Below, piece after piece: positions 8,271 to 15,958 of a stretch of DNA of 45,851 bases. The notes below the pieces were generated by a model. The model was not told the DNA's origin. It did not search any database and worked only from the letters and a program-made list of their open reading frames with translations. Every line of letters starts with the position of its first letter. Within the stretch, counting starts at the first letter, position 1. Origin of the DNA: Yinghuangia soli (GTDB lineage: Bacteria; Actinomycetota; Actinomycetes; Streptomycetales; Streptomycetaceae); contig NZ_JAKFHA010000038.1 of the NCBI RefSeq assembly GCF_021502675.1, positions 16,724 to 62,574 of the forward strand. The letters run 5' to 3'. The translations under genes were made by a program, and so were the position numbers.

Positions 8271-9617
8271 ATGTTCGAGACGACAGTTCCCGCCGAGGCC
8301 TCGCCGGTCCGTGCCGCCGCCTCGGGATCCTCCGGTTCCGCCTCGCGGTTCGCCCGGTTCGGCCGCGAACTCGCCTACCTGCTCCTCGGACTCCCGTACG
8401 CCGTCGTCACCTTCGTCGCACTGAGCGTCGCACTGAGTGTCGGCTTCGGCATGCTGGCGCTGTTCGTGGGGCTGCCGATCCTGGTCGAGTCCCTGGTCAT
8501 GGCCCGGGCGTTCGCCCGCGGCGAGCGGAGCCGGGTCGAGGCGGTCACCGGGCGCCCGCTGCCGCCGCACCACTACATGGCCCCGGCGCAGAGCCGGAAG
8601 CCGCAGGAGTGGCTGAGCGCGCTGCTGGACCCGCAGTCGTGGCGCGACGTGGCCCACGTGATGATCGCGTTCCCACTGCGGATCGTCGGGTTCTGCATCG
8701 CGCTCACCTGGACGCTCGGCGGACTCGGCGAACTCCTCTACGTCACCTGGTCGTGGTCCATCCCGCGCGACGACGGCACCACCGGGCTCCTCGACCTCAT
8801 GTTCGACGTCGACTCGATCGCCGCCGACAATCTGTTCCACACCGGCATCGGCGTCCTGCTGCTGGCCACCGCGATGCCGGTGGTGCGCCTGCTGGCCCGG
8901 ATCCAGACCGCCACGTCGCGAGCACTGCTCTCCAACGAGAAAGCCGCTCTGCTGGCGCGTACCGAGCAGCTCGCGGCGGGCCGCCGCAGCGCGGTGGCCG
9001 CCGAGGCGCAGACCCTGCGCCGCCTGGAGCGCGACCTGCACGACGGCCCGCAGCAGCGCCTCGTGCGCCTGACCATGGACCTGGAGGCGATGGGCCGGCG
9101 GCTGGACGCCGACGAGCCCGACCGGGCCCGGCCGCTGGTCGACGAGATGATCGCGCAGACCCGCGAGGCGCTGGACGAACTGCGGGCACTGTCCCGGGGG
9201 ATCGCGCCGCCGATCCTCGCGGACCGCGGGCTCGGACCGGCGCTGGCCGCCGCGGCGGCGCGCTGCCCGGTGCCGGTCACGCTGGCCACCGACCTGCCCG
9301 AGGGGCAGCGCTTCGCGGCCGCGGTGGAGAACACCGCGTACTTCGTGGCCACCGAGGCGCTCACCAACGTCGCCAAGCACGCTGCGGCGACCCGCTGCAC
9401 GGTCACCGTGCGGATGGACCCGCTGACGCTGCACCTGGAGATACGCGACGACGGCCACGGCGGCGCGCACCTGGGCAAGGGGCACGGGTTGGTGGGGCTG
9501 TCCGACCGGCTGGCGGCGGTGGAGGGCAGGATGAACCTGTCCAGCCCCGCGGGCGGCCCGACGGTGGTGGCCGCGGAGATTCCGCTGCGGGGCCTGGGCG
9601 ACGACGAACTGCACTGA
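8271..9617 (+). CDS. Sensor histidine kinase (HisKA_3, NarL-type partner)
   Basis: A 448-residue membrane kinase. Residues 33-80 and 125-205 contain about four hydrophobic segments forming a putative membrane sensor module. A short coiled-coil-like region follows, then the HisKA_3 phosphoacceptor motif LERDLHDGPQQRLV with His257, and an HATPase domain with an N-box (ATEALTNVAKHA) and the glycine boxes RDDGHGG and GHGLVGL. The start ATG follows AAGG at 8 nt. The response regulator follows after 52 bp and is certainly its partner. The stimulus cannot be read from the sequence; the closest overall architecture is that of the many orphan-sensor actinobacterial kinases. Confidence 0.9.
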   Translation: MFETTVPAEASPVRAAASGSSGSASRFARFGRELAYLLLGLPYAVVTFVALSVALSVGFGMLALFVGLPILVESLVMARAFARGERSRVEAVTGRPLPPHHYMAPAQSRKPQEWLSALLDPQSWRDVAHVMIAFPLRIVGFCIALTWTLGGLGELLYVTWSWSIPRDDGTTGLLDLMFDVDSIAADNLFHTGIGVLLLATAMPVVRLLARIQTATSRALLSNEKAALLARTEQLAAGRRSAVAAEAQTLRRLERDLHDGPQQRLVRLTMDLEAMGRRLDADEPDRARPLVDEMIAQTREALDELRALSRGIAPPILADRGLGPALAAAAARCPVPVTLATDLPEGQRFAAAVENTAYFVATEALTNVAKHAAATRCTVTVRMDPLTLHLEIRDDGHGGAHLGKGHGLVGLSDRLAAVEGRMNLSSPAGGPTVVAAEIPLRGLGDDELH

Positions 9618-9669
9618 CACGGGGCTTGCTTGCCTGTCAGGCCGACGGGACCGAACCGGGAGTCGCGGG

Positions 9670-10326
9670 ATGCGGATTGTGCTGGCCGAGGACTCGGTCC
9701 TCCTCCGGGAGGGCCTGGTCCGGCTGTTCGACGAGGCGGGCGCAGAGGTCGTCGCAGCGGTGGGCGACGGCCCGTCGCTCGTCGCGGCGGTCGCCGAGCA
9801 CCGGCCGGACGTCGCGGTGGTCGACGTCCGCATGCCCCCGACCTTCACGGACGAAGGACTGCGCGCTGCCCTGCAGTTGCGCCGCGACGCCCCCGAGACG
9901 GCGATCCTGGTGCTCTCGCAGTACGTCGAAGAGTCGTACGCCGGAGACCTGCTGGCCACCGGCAACGAGAGCAGCGGGGTCGGCTACCTGCTCAAGGACC
10001 GCGTCTCGAAGCTCACCGAACTCTCCGACGCCCTGGCCCGGGTGGCGGCCGGCGGCACGGTGCTGGACGCCGAGGTCGTCTCCGCGCTGTTCAGCCGGCG
10101 CCGCCGCGCCGACCCGCTGGAGGCGCTCAGCCCGCGCGAGCAGGAAGTGCTGGGCCTGATGGCCGAGGGCCGGCGCAACAGCGCGATATGCCGCATCCTC
10201 GGCCTCAGCGCCGGGACGGTCGAGAAGCACATCTCGTCGATCTTCGACAAGCTCGCCCTGCCCCCGTCGGCCGACGACCACCGGCGCGTACTGGCCGTGC
10301 TGGCCTGGCTGCGCGGCACCGCCTGA
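9670..10326 (+). CDS. NarL/LuxR-family response regulator
   Basis: A 218-residue two-component regulator. The receiver domain (about 1-125) has the acidic pocket at E7/D8, the phosphoacceptor D52 in VVDVRMPP, and a switch Ser/Lys region ending in GVGYLLKDR. The C-terminal LuxR helix-turn-helix contains LSPREQEVLGLMAEG and GTVEKHISSIFDKL. It lies 52 bp after the kinase gene and is transcribed with it. A GCGGG stretch precedes the ATG. Target genes are unknown. Confidence 0.92.
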   Translation: MRIVLAEDSVLLREGLVRLFDEAGAEVVAAVGDGPSLVAAVAEHRPDVAVVDVRMPPTFTDEGLRAALQLRRDAPETAILVLSQYVEESYAGDLLATGNESSGVGYLLKDRVSKLTELSDALARVAAGGTVLDAEVVSALFSRRRRADPLEALSPREQEVLGLMAEGRRNSAICRILGLSAGTVEKHISSIFDKLALPPSADDHRRVLAVLAWLRGTA

Positions 10327-10350
10327 GCTCCCGCGGCAGCCCGGCCCGGG

Positions 10351-10875
10351 TCAGCCGACGAGACCCTCCATGCGGTCCTCGGCGACATACGCCTGGCGCG
10401 CCTTGTCGTCGCGCGCCGAGTAGAGGTAGCGCGTCCAGGCCTGCTGCTCGTGCCACACCGCACCCAGCTCCCACACGCAGTAGGTGCCCTTGTGCGACGT
10501 GGGAGCGACCAGTTCGTACGGGCCGTCGCCCTGCTTGGCGTAGACCGTCTCCCACAGTTCGTTCTCGTTGCGCCAGGTGCACACGAGCAGCAGGCGCACC
10601 GCGTCCCCGCACAGGTGCAGGATCGCGAACCCCAGTTCGTCGTGCAGGTCGAGCCCGCCCGAGGCCGCCTGTGCGACGACCAGGGCCCTTGCCTCGTCGC
10701 GTACTTCGTCGGTGACCTCGCGGTCGGGGACGCGCAGGTCGTACCACTTCAGGTAGGCGCCGCGGACCGCGAGGTCGGCGGCGGCGGTCGTCAGCTTCGA
10801 TTGGTGGCGGTAATCCGCGGCGACACTTCCGGCACCGGCGAGCCCGGCGATGGCATCAGCTTCGGTATCAGACAT
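10351..10875 (-). CDS. Conserved hypothetical protein
   Basis: A 174-residue soluble protein with no motif I recognise. It has a central mixed alpha/beta pattern rich in Trp and Tyr (LLLVCTWRNENELWETVYAK, GTYCVWELGAVWHEQQAW). No signal peptide or membrane segment. The start at 10875 is supported by a leaderless-type -10 box 7 nt upstream; the frame extends 8 codons further without support. It converges with the response regulator gene with a 24-bp gap and is divergent from the MFS gene. Confidence 0.7.
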   Translation of the reverse strand: MSDTEADAIAGLAGAGSVAADYRHQSKLTTAAADLAVRGAYLKWYDLRVPDREVTDEVRDEARALVVAQAASGGLDLHDELGFAILHLCGDAVRLLLVCTWRNENELWETVYAKQGDGPYELVAPTSHKGTYCVWELGAVWHEQQAWTRYLYSARDDKARQAYVAEDRMEGLVG

Positions 10876-10882
10876 GCTTCCG

Positions 10883-10888
10883 AACGTA
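10883..10888 (-). promoter_or_regulatory. Leaderless-type -10 box for the hypothetical gene
   Basis: On the - strand TACGTT ends 7 nt before the ATG at 10875 and no ribosome-binding site lies between. Confidence 0.45.
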
Positions 10889-11010
10889 CCTCCGCGCACA
10901 GCCTCGCGCGGCGGGTCCGCGGTCCGGTCCGCACGGGCGGAACGTCATGGTCCGCCTGGGTCCCACGACCTCTGTGCCCGGCCCCATACCCTGCCGGCAA
11001 GTGCCGTGCG

Positions 11011-11016
11011 TACGGT
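11011..11016 (+). promoter_or_regulatory. Leaderless-type -10 box for the MFS gene
   Basis: TACGGT ends 6 nt before the ATG at 11023, the same hexamer and spacing as in front of rarD. Confidence 0.5.
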
Positions 11017-11022
11017 GAGCGG

Positions 11023-12222
11023 ATGCAGAAGCGCTTCGCGCTGTGGTCCTATCTCGGCGGCGTGCTCGCGGCTCGCACCGGCAACGAGATGTCCGGGCCC
11101 GCGCTGCTGCTGGCGGGTCTGGCGGCCACCGGCTCAGCGGCTTCGGCGTCCGCGCTGCTCGCCGGGCTCACCATCTCGGCGGCCGTCGGCGGGCCGCTGT
11201 TCGGCGTCCTGCTCGACCGCTCGGCCCGGCCGGGCCGCCTGCTGGCCGCCGCGATCGCGTCGTACGCCGCGGCGCTGGGCGTCATCGTCGCGTGCCTCGG
11301 CAAGCTGCCGATCCCTTTCGTCGTCCTGATCGCCGTGCTCGGCGGCCTGGTGGGGCCCGCGCTCTCCGGCGGGTGGACGGCCCAGATGCCCCTCCTCGTC
11401 GACGCGAAGACGATGCCGCGGGCCACCGCGTACGACGCGATGACGTACAACTTCTCCAGCCTGGTCGGCCCGGCGCTGGCCGCGCTCGTGGTCGGCCTGT
11501 CCGGCGGCCCGGTCGGCGTCGCCGCCGCGGTCGGCCTCATCTGCTGCTCCCTGCCCCGGGCCTGGACGCTGCCGTCCCGCACCAAGTCCGCCGAGCAGCC
11601 TCATACTTCGGTGGCCGCCGACCTCGGCGTCGGCTTCCGCGCCATCTTCGGCACCCGCCTTCTCGCCCGCGCCACCATCGCATCCGTGATCGTCTGCGCC
11701 GCCGAAGGCATGCTGATCGCCTGCACTCCCCTCCTCGGCGAGCAGTCCCTCGGCAGCGCGGAGAACGGCGCCCTGCTCCTCTCCGTGGTCGCCGCCGCGG
11801 CCCTGGCCGCGAACGCCGCCCTGGCCCGGCGCCCGCACTGGATGCGCCCGGACACCGTGATCTGGGTCAGCGACCTGGTCCTCGCCGGCGCCCTGCTGCT
11901 CTGCGCGGTCGGCGGCGTCGGCTGGCTGATCGCCGCCGCGGTGCTCGTCGGAATCGGCGAAGGCCCGCAGATGACCGCCCTCTTCGCGATACGCCACCGC
12001 GAGGCCCCGGAACGCCTCCGCGGCCAGGTCTTCACCACCGGCGCCAGCCTCAAGATCACCGGCTTCGCCCTCGGCGCCGCCCTGGCCGGCCCGATCGCCA
12101 CCTGGTCCCTCCGCGGAGCCCTCATCACCTCCGCCGCCCTCTCCCTCACCGCAGCCGCCGCCTTCGCCATCGCCACCAAGACCCGCCGCCCATCCCGTCC
12201 CGTCCCCATCCGCACCGGCTGA
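11023..12222 (+). CDS. MFS transporter
   Basis: A 399-residue major facilitator with about twelve hydrophobic helices. A possible motif-A-like loop FGVLLDRSARPGRLL follows helix 2 and a second FAIRHREAPERLRGQVF loop sits in the C-terminal half. The family is that of actinobacterial efflux-type permeases of about 400 aa (DHA-like); substrate unknown. The ATG at 11023 is the first plausible start and carries a leaderless promoter. A regulator gene is not adjacent. Confidence 0.82.
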   Translation: MQKRFALWSYLGGVLAARTGNEMSGPALLLAGLAATGSAASASALLAGLTISAAVGGPLFGVLLDRSARPGRLLAAAIASYAAALGVIVACLGKLPIPFVVLIAVLGGLVGPALSGGWTAQMPLLVDAKTMPRATAYDAMTYNFSSLVGPALAALVVGLSGGPVGVAAAVGLICCSLPRAWTLPSRTKSAEQPHTSVAADLGVGFRAIFGTRLLARATIASVIVCAAEGMLIACTPLLGEQSLGSAENGALLLSVVAAAALAANAALARRPHWMRPDTVIWVSDLVLAGALLLCAVGGVGWLIAAAVLVGIGEGPQMTALFAIRHREAPERLRGQVFTTGASLKITGFALGAALAGPIATWSLRGALITSAALSLTAAAAFAIATKTRRPSRPVPIRTG

Positions 12223-12458
12223 AGGCCCCTGCCGCGGAGTAGCGCCCGGTGGTTCGTACTCCGGCGGAAGCAGGCGGGCCGGGGGCTCGGGGACGAGTCG
12301 GCCGGCGGGGTGGTCCGTCCTGCGGCGCAGGGTGGCGGGGTGGCGCGATCCGCCGTGGTGGGGAGGGAAGTTCCGCCTGGCGTGCGATCCGGGTGCGGGG
12401 CGTCCGCTGCGATCTTGGGACGTGTCGGACCGCCGGTCCGCGAAGGGGAGGAACACCG

Positions 12459-13052
12459 ATGTCCAAGACCGCGACCGTGCGCCAGGCCTGGCGCGTCGCA
12501 CACGAGCCCGTCGCGGGTGTGCCCACGTGGGCGCGGCGCACTGCGTACGCCGTGCCGCTGGTGGTCCTGCCATCGAGCATCTGGCGTCTCGGCGTGATCT
12601 TCACCGACGACAAGCGCAGCGGCATGCTCCCGGAGTGGGTCATGAACGGCTACATCGTGTCGCTGTCGATCCTGTCCGAGCTGCTCGCGTTCACCGCGGT
12701 CGGGCTGATCGCACGCTGGGGAGAGGTCTTCCCGCGGTGGATGCCGGTCCTGGGCGGTCGGCGGGTGCCGCCGGCCGCCGCCGCGGTGCCGGGCGCCATC
12801 GGGGCCTTCGTGCTCACCTTGATGTGGACGGTCATCGGGTTCGCGACCGAGGTGACGCAGACCAAGATCAACGGCGACCCGATCCCCGAGGACTTCCCCT
12901 CGCAGGCGGGCGGCTGGGAGAGCGCCTACTTCTATATCTCCTACGCTCCGCTTCTGCTGTGGGGTCCGATGCTGGGCGCGCTGACCGCGGCTTACTGGAA
13001 ACGGCGGAATGCGGCACGCCCGGTCCGGCAAAAGCTGGACGTGGCGTCGTGA
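12459..13052 (+). CDS. Four-helix integral membrane protein, unknown function
   Basis: A 197-residue protein with four hydrophobic segments (about residues 30-47, 65-87, 106-128 and 153-175). Between helices 3 and 4 lies a loop facing one side with several charged residues (EVTQTKINGDPIPEDFPSQ). GGGGAGGA precedes the ATG by 6 nt, deciding the start against an upstream extension of 70 codons. It lies 105 bp before the esterase gene and may be co-transcribed with it. I do not recognise the family. The 236 bp before it (12223-12458) hold no feature I can name. Confidence 0.75.
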   Translation: MSKTATVRQAWRVAHEPVAGVPTWARRTAYAVPLVVLPSSIWRLGVIFTDDKRSGMLPEWVMNGYIVSLSILSELLAFTAVGLIARWGEVFPRWMPVLGGRRVPPAAAAVPGAIGAFVLTLMWTVIGFATEVTQTKINGDPIPEDFPSQAGGWESAYFYISYAPLLLWGPMLGALTAAYWKRRNAARPVRQKLDVAS

Positions 13053-13157
13053 TCGGGAGCAATCTGACAGTCACGCCCCGCAAGGTCCGCAAGGCCGCAG
13101 CCCCGCCGACTCGTGCGCCCGGGAGTACTGCGCGACGTTCCCACGAGGAGGACCGAC

Positions 13158-14075
13158 GTGCCCGAACTCACCGTCCCGATGGCCCGCAGCCTGGTCCGCA
13201 ACACCGTGCGGCGCTTCCTGCACCCGCGCGTCCCGGTCGCCGTGCAGCGTGCGCTGCTGGAGCTGAACCCCGGTGTGCTGCCGCCCGGTACGCACGTCCT
13301 CCGCCGCGCGCCGGGCGGCGTCCCGGCCCGCAGGGTCTCGGTGGGGCCCACCGTCCCGGAGCGCACGATGCTGTACCTGCATGGCGGCGCATACGTCGTG
13401 GGGTCGTCGCGCTCGTACCTCGCCTGGGCCGCGCATCTGGCCCGGGCCACGCGGTCGACGGTGTACGTGCTCGACTACCGGCTTGCGCCCGAACACCCGT
13501 ACCCCGCGGCGCTCGAAGACGCCCGGGCGGCCTGGCGGGCGATCGCCGAGGACGCGCAGCGGGCCCCGGACACGCCCCTGGTCGTCGCCGGGGACTCCGC
13601 GGGCGGCGGTCTCGCGCTCACCCTGGCCCTCGACCTCGCGGCGGTCCCGGAGGCCCTGCGCTCCCCCGCCGAGCGCCGCCCGGACGCCGCGGTGCTGATC
13701 TCGCCGTGGCTGGACCCGCTCCGGCCCTGGGCGTACGAGCCGATCTACCACCAGGACCCGGTCCTGCACACCGCATGGCTGAGCCGGTGCGCCGACATGT
13801 ACGCGGCCGGCACCGACCGCGAGACGCTCGCCCCGGCCCGCAACGCCGACCTGTCCGTGCTGCCGCCGACCATCGTGCAGAACGGCACCGACGACCTGCT
13901 CGCCCCGGAAGGCGCCGCCTTCGTGGAGCGGGCCCGGGCCGCCGGCGCCTCCGTCGACCACACCGAATACCCGGACCTGTGGCACGTGTTCCAGGTCATG
14001 GCCGGCGTGCTGCCGGCCGCCGACGAGGCGCTGCACGACCTGGCCAAGAGCCTGGACGCGATCCTGAAGTCCTGA
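13158..14075 (+). CDS. HSL-family alpha/beta hydrolase (esterase)
   Basis: A 305-residue carboxylesterase of the hormone-sensitive-lipase group. The oxyanion motif LHGGAYVVG (residues 74-82), nucleophile GDSAGGG (Ser147), Asp246 in NGTDDLLAP and His276 in LWHVF form a complete triad. The GTG start follows GAGGAGG at 5 nt. HSL-type Lip enzymes hydrolyse short acyl esters; some actinobacterial members act on steroid esters, which would suit this window, but nothing in the sequence shows the substrate. Confidence 0.88.
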   Translation: MPELTVPMARSLVRNTVRRFLHPRVPVAVQRALLELNPGVLPPGTHVLRRAPGGVPARRVSVGPTVPERTMLYLHGGAYVVGSSRSYLAWAAHLARATRSTVYVLDYRLAPEHPYPAALEDARAAWRAIAEDAQRAPDTPLVVAGDSAGGGLALTLALDLAAVPEALRSPAERRPDAAVLISPWLDPLRPWAYEPIYHQDPVLHTAWLSRCADMYAAGTDRETLAPARNADLSVLPPTIVQNGTDDLLAPEGAAFVERARAAGASVDHTEYPDLWHVFQVMAGVLPAADEALHDLAKSLDAILKS

Positions 14076-14083
14076 CGGGCCGG

Positions 14084-15958
14084 TCAGTCCGTGCCGCAGA
14101 ACTTGCGCTCGGCGGCCTTGGGGTCGGCCGGGATGCGGAGCTTGGTGCGGTCGTACGCCCCGGTCAGGTTCGACCAGAACCGGTCCCAGCTCATCGGCTG
14201 GCTCACCGAGGCGAGGAGTTCGGCGACCGCGCCGCACTGCGTGGTGCGGTACGCCGCCTGGATGTCCTCCTGCGCGGCCAGGCCGGACGGTACCGACGCG
14301 AACGACGAAGGGTCGGCGTACAGCGCGATGTTCCAGGCCGGGGCCAGGAGTTTCTGGTGCCCCGACGCGATGAAGTGGGTCTGCTCCAGATGCGCGCCGA
14401 GCGTGCTGGACAGCCCCCACACGTCGGCGAGCAGGCCGTCCAGCGGCATCATCGCGCCGCCCGCGCCGAGCTTGCCGATCACCAGCGCCGCGGTGTTGGG
14501 GATGTCCGGGCGCAGCGGCAGCGCGAAGTCCGGCGGCAGGCCGAACACCGCGCCGTAGCGCGGGTCGAGCATGAGGACGCGCCGGCCGTCCTCGTGCGCC
14601 CGGACCAGCAGCCCGGTCATCACCCGGTTGTACGCCACGTGCGCGTCCGCGGTGACGGGGTTGTGCTGCCCGGTCGCCCGGGTGGTGACGCCGCGTTCGT
14701 TCCAGACCTGGTTCATGCCGCCCGCGTTCGGCACCGGCGGCTTGGTCGTGGCGCCGCCGCTGGGCCGCAGGACCGCGACGCAGACCACCGACCACACCAG
14801 GACCGCCGCGACGGCGGCCGTGGCGACCGGCCGGTGCAGCGGGACGAGCAGCGCGGGCAGGAGGGCGAGCAGCAGCAGCGGTACCCACAGCCGCCCGTGC
14901 ATGAAGTCGCCGCCCACCTTGACCAGGTAGAACGTCTGCAGCGCGGCAGCCAGGGCCGGTGCCGCGACGACGATCCGGTACGGCTCCGCGAACGGGCCGA
15001 GCCCGGACGCCGGTACGCCGCCGCGCCCGGCACCGGCGCGCAGCAGCAGGATCCCGGCGACGGCCAGGCACAGCAGCGGGATCCACAGCTGGTACGGGCC
15101 GTTGAAGTCGAGGACGTAGTCCCAGCCGCGCCCCCACTGCGAGGCACCGGCCTCCTTGGTCACGCCGGGCATCGGGAAGACGACCCCGTAGTAGCCCATC
15201 CGGAAGATCTCGTACGCCGCGGGCAGGAACACCCCGGCCGCCACCGCGGCGGCCGCACGCCGCCACCCCGGCCGCGCGATCAGCAGGACCGCGGCGAAGA
15301 ACACCACGGTGGTGATGCCGAGATCGGGGCGGATCATCGGGCCGATCCCGAACCACACGCCGAGCGCGGCGAGCCGGCCCGCGCCGACCACCCGGCGTTC
15401 CCACACCCGGACCAGCAGCGCCCAGGACCCGCCGATCCAGAACAGGATCAAGCCGATCTCCATGCCGGCCGTCATGAAGTCCCACACCGGCGGCAGTACC
15501 GCGAACACCGCGGCCCCGGCCGGGAGCAGCAGCCGCTGCACCCCGAGCCCGCGCATGATCCGGCGCGTGGCGTCGAGCGCCAGCCAGAAGCCGGCCACCG
15601 ACAGGAGGAGTCCCAGGTACACCGCGTTCTCGGCGTCCGACAGGGGGCTCAAGTAGTGCGCCGCGACGAGGAGCCATTGCCACGCGGTGCTGGTCGACGT
15701 CTCGGCGCGCTCGCCGACGTTGTACACCGGGCCGTTCCCGGCCGCGATCTGCCGGACGACGCGCGTGAAGATGAGGCCGTCGTCGGTCATCCACCGGCGC
15801 TGCCAGCCCCACCCGGCGAGGACCAGCGTCGGGATCGCCATCGCGACGAGGTCGGCGCGCCGCACCCGCCTCCGCGTCCGGGCCGGCCTGGTCGCCTCGT
15901 CCTTCCGTTCGCCAGTGGACCGCGTTTCGGGAGGTACGACCATGTCCGTGCCACTCAT
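14084..15958 (-). CDS. AftB/ZomB-like membrane glycosyltransferase
   Basis: A 624-residue polytopic protein with about ten hydrophobic helices in the first 400 residues and a soluble C-terminal domain. The segment WQRRWMTDDGLIF (acidic pair D59-D60), then NGPVYNVGER and STAW, followed later by EIFRMGYYG and GGDFMHGRL, matches AftB, the decaprenyl-phosphoarabinose-dependent terminal arabinofuranosyltransferase of mycobacterial cell walls (Rv3805c), from memory. Related GT-C proteins in other actinomycetes are annotated ZomB. The ATG overlaps the TGA of the pseudokinase gene (ATGA), so the two are translationally coupled. A sugar-lipid donor is likely; which sugar is unknown. Confidence 0.8.
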   Translation of the reverse strand: MSGTDMVVPPETRSTGERKDEATRPARTRRRVRRADLVAMAIPTLVLAGWGWQRRWMTDDGLIFTRVVRQIAAGNGPVYNVGERAETSTSTAWQWLLVAAHYLSPLSDAENAVYLGLLLSVAGFWLALDATRRIMRGLGVQRLLLPAGAAVFAVLPPVWDFMTAGMEIGLILFWIGGSWALLVRVWERRVVGAGRLAALGVWFGIGPMIRPDLGITTVVFFAAVLLIARPGWRRAAAAVAAGVFLPAAYEIFRMGYYGVVFPMPGVTKEAGASQWGRGWDYVLDFNGPYQLWIPLLCLAVAGILLLRAGAGRGGVPASGLGPFAEPYRIVVAAPALAAALQTFYLVKVGGDFMHGRLWVPLLLLALLPALLVPLHRPVATAAVAAVLVWSVVCVAVLRPSGGATTKPPVPNAGGMNQVWNERGVTTRATGQHNPVTADAHVAYNRVMTGLLVRAHEDGRRVLMLDPRYGAVFGLPPDFALPLRPDIPNTAALVIGKLGAGGAMMPLDGLLADVWGLSSTLGAHLEQTHFIASGHQKLLAPAWNIALYADPSSFASVPSGLAAQEDIQAAYRTTQCGAVAELLASVSQPMSWDRFWSNLTGAYDRTKLRIPADPKAAERKFCGTD

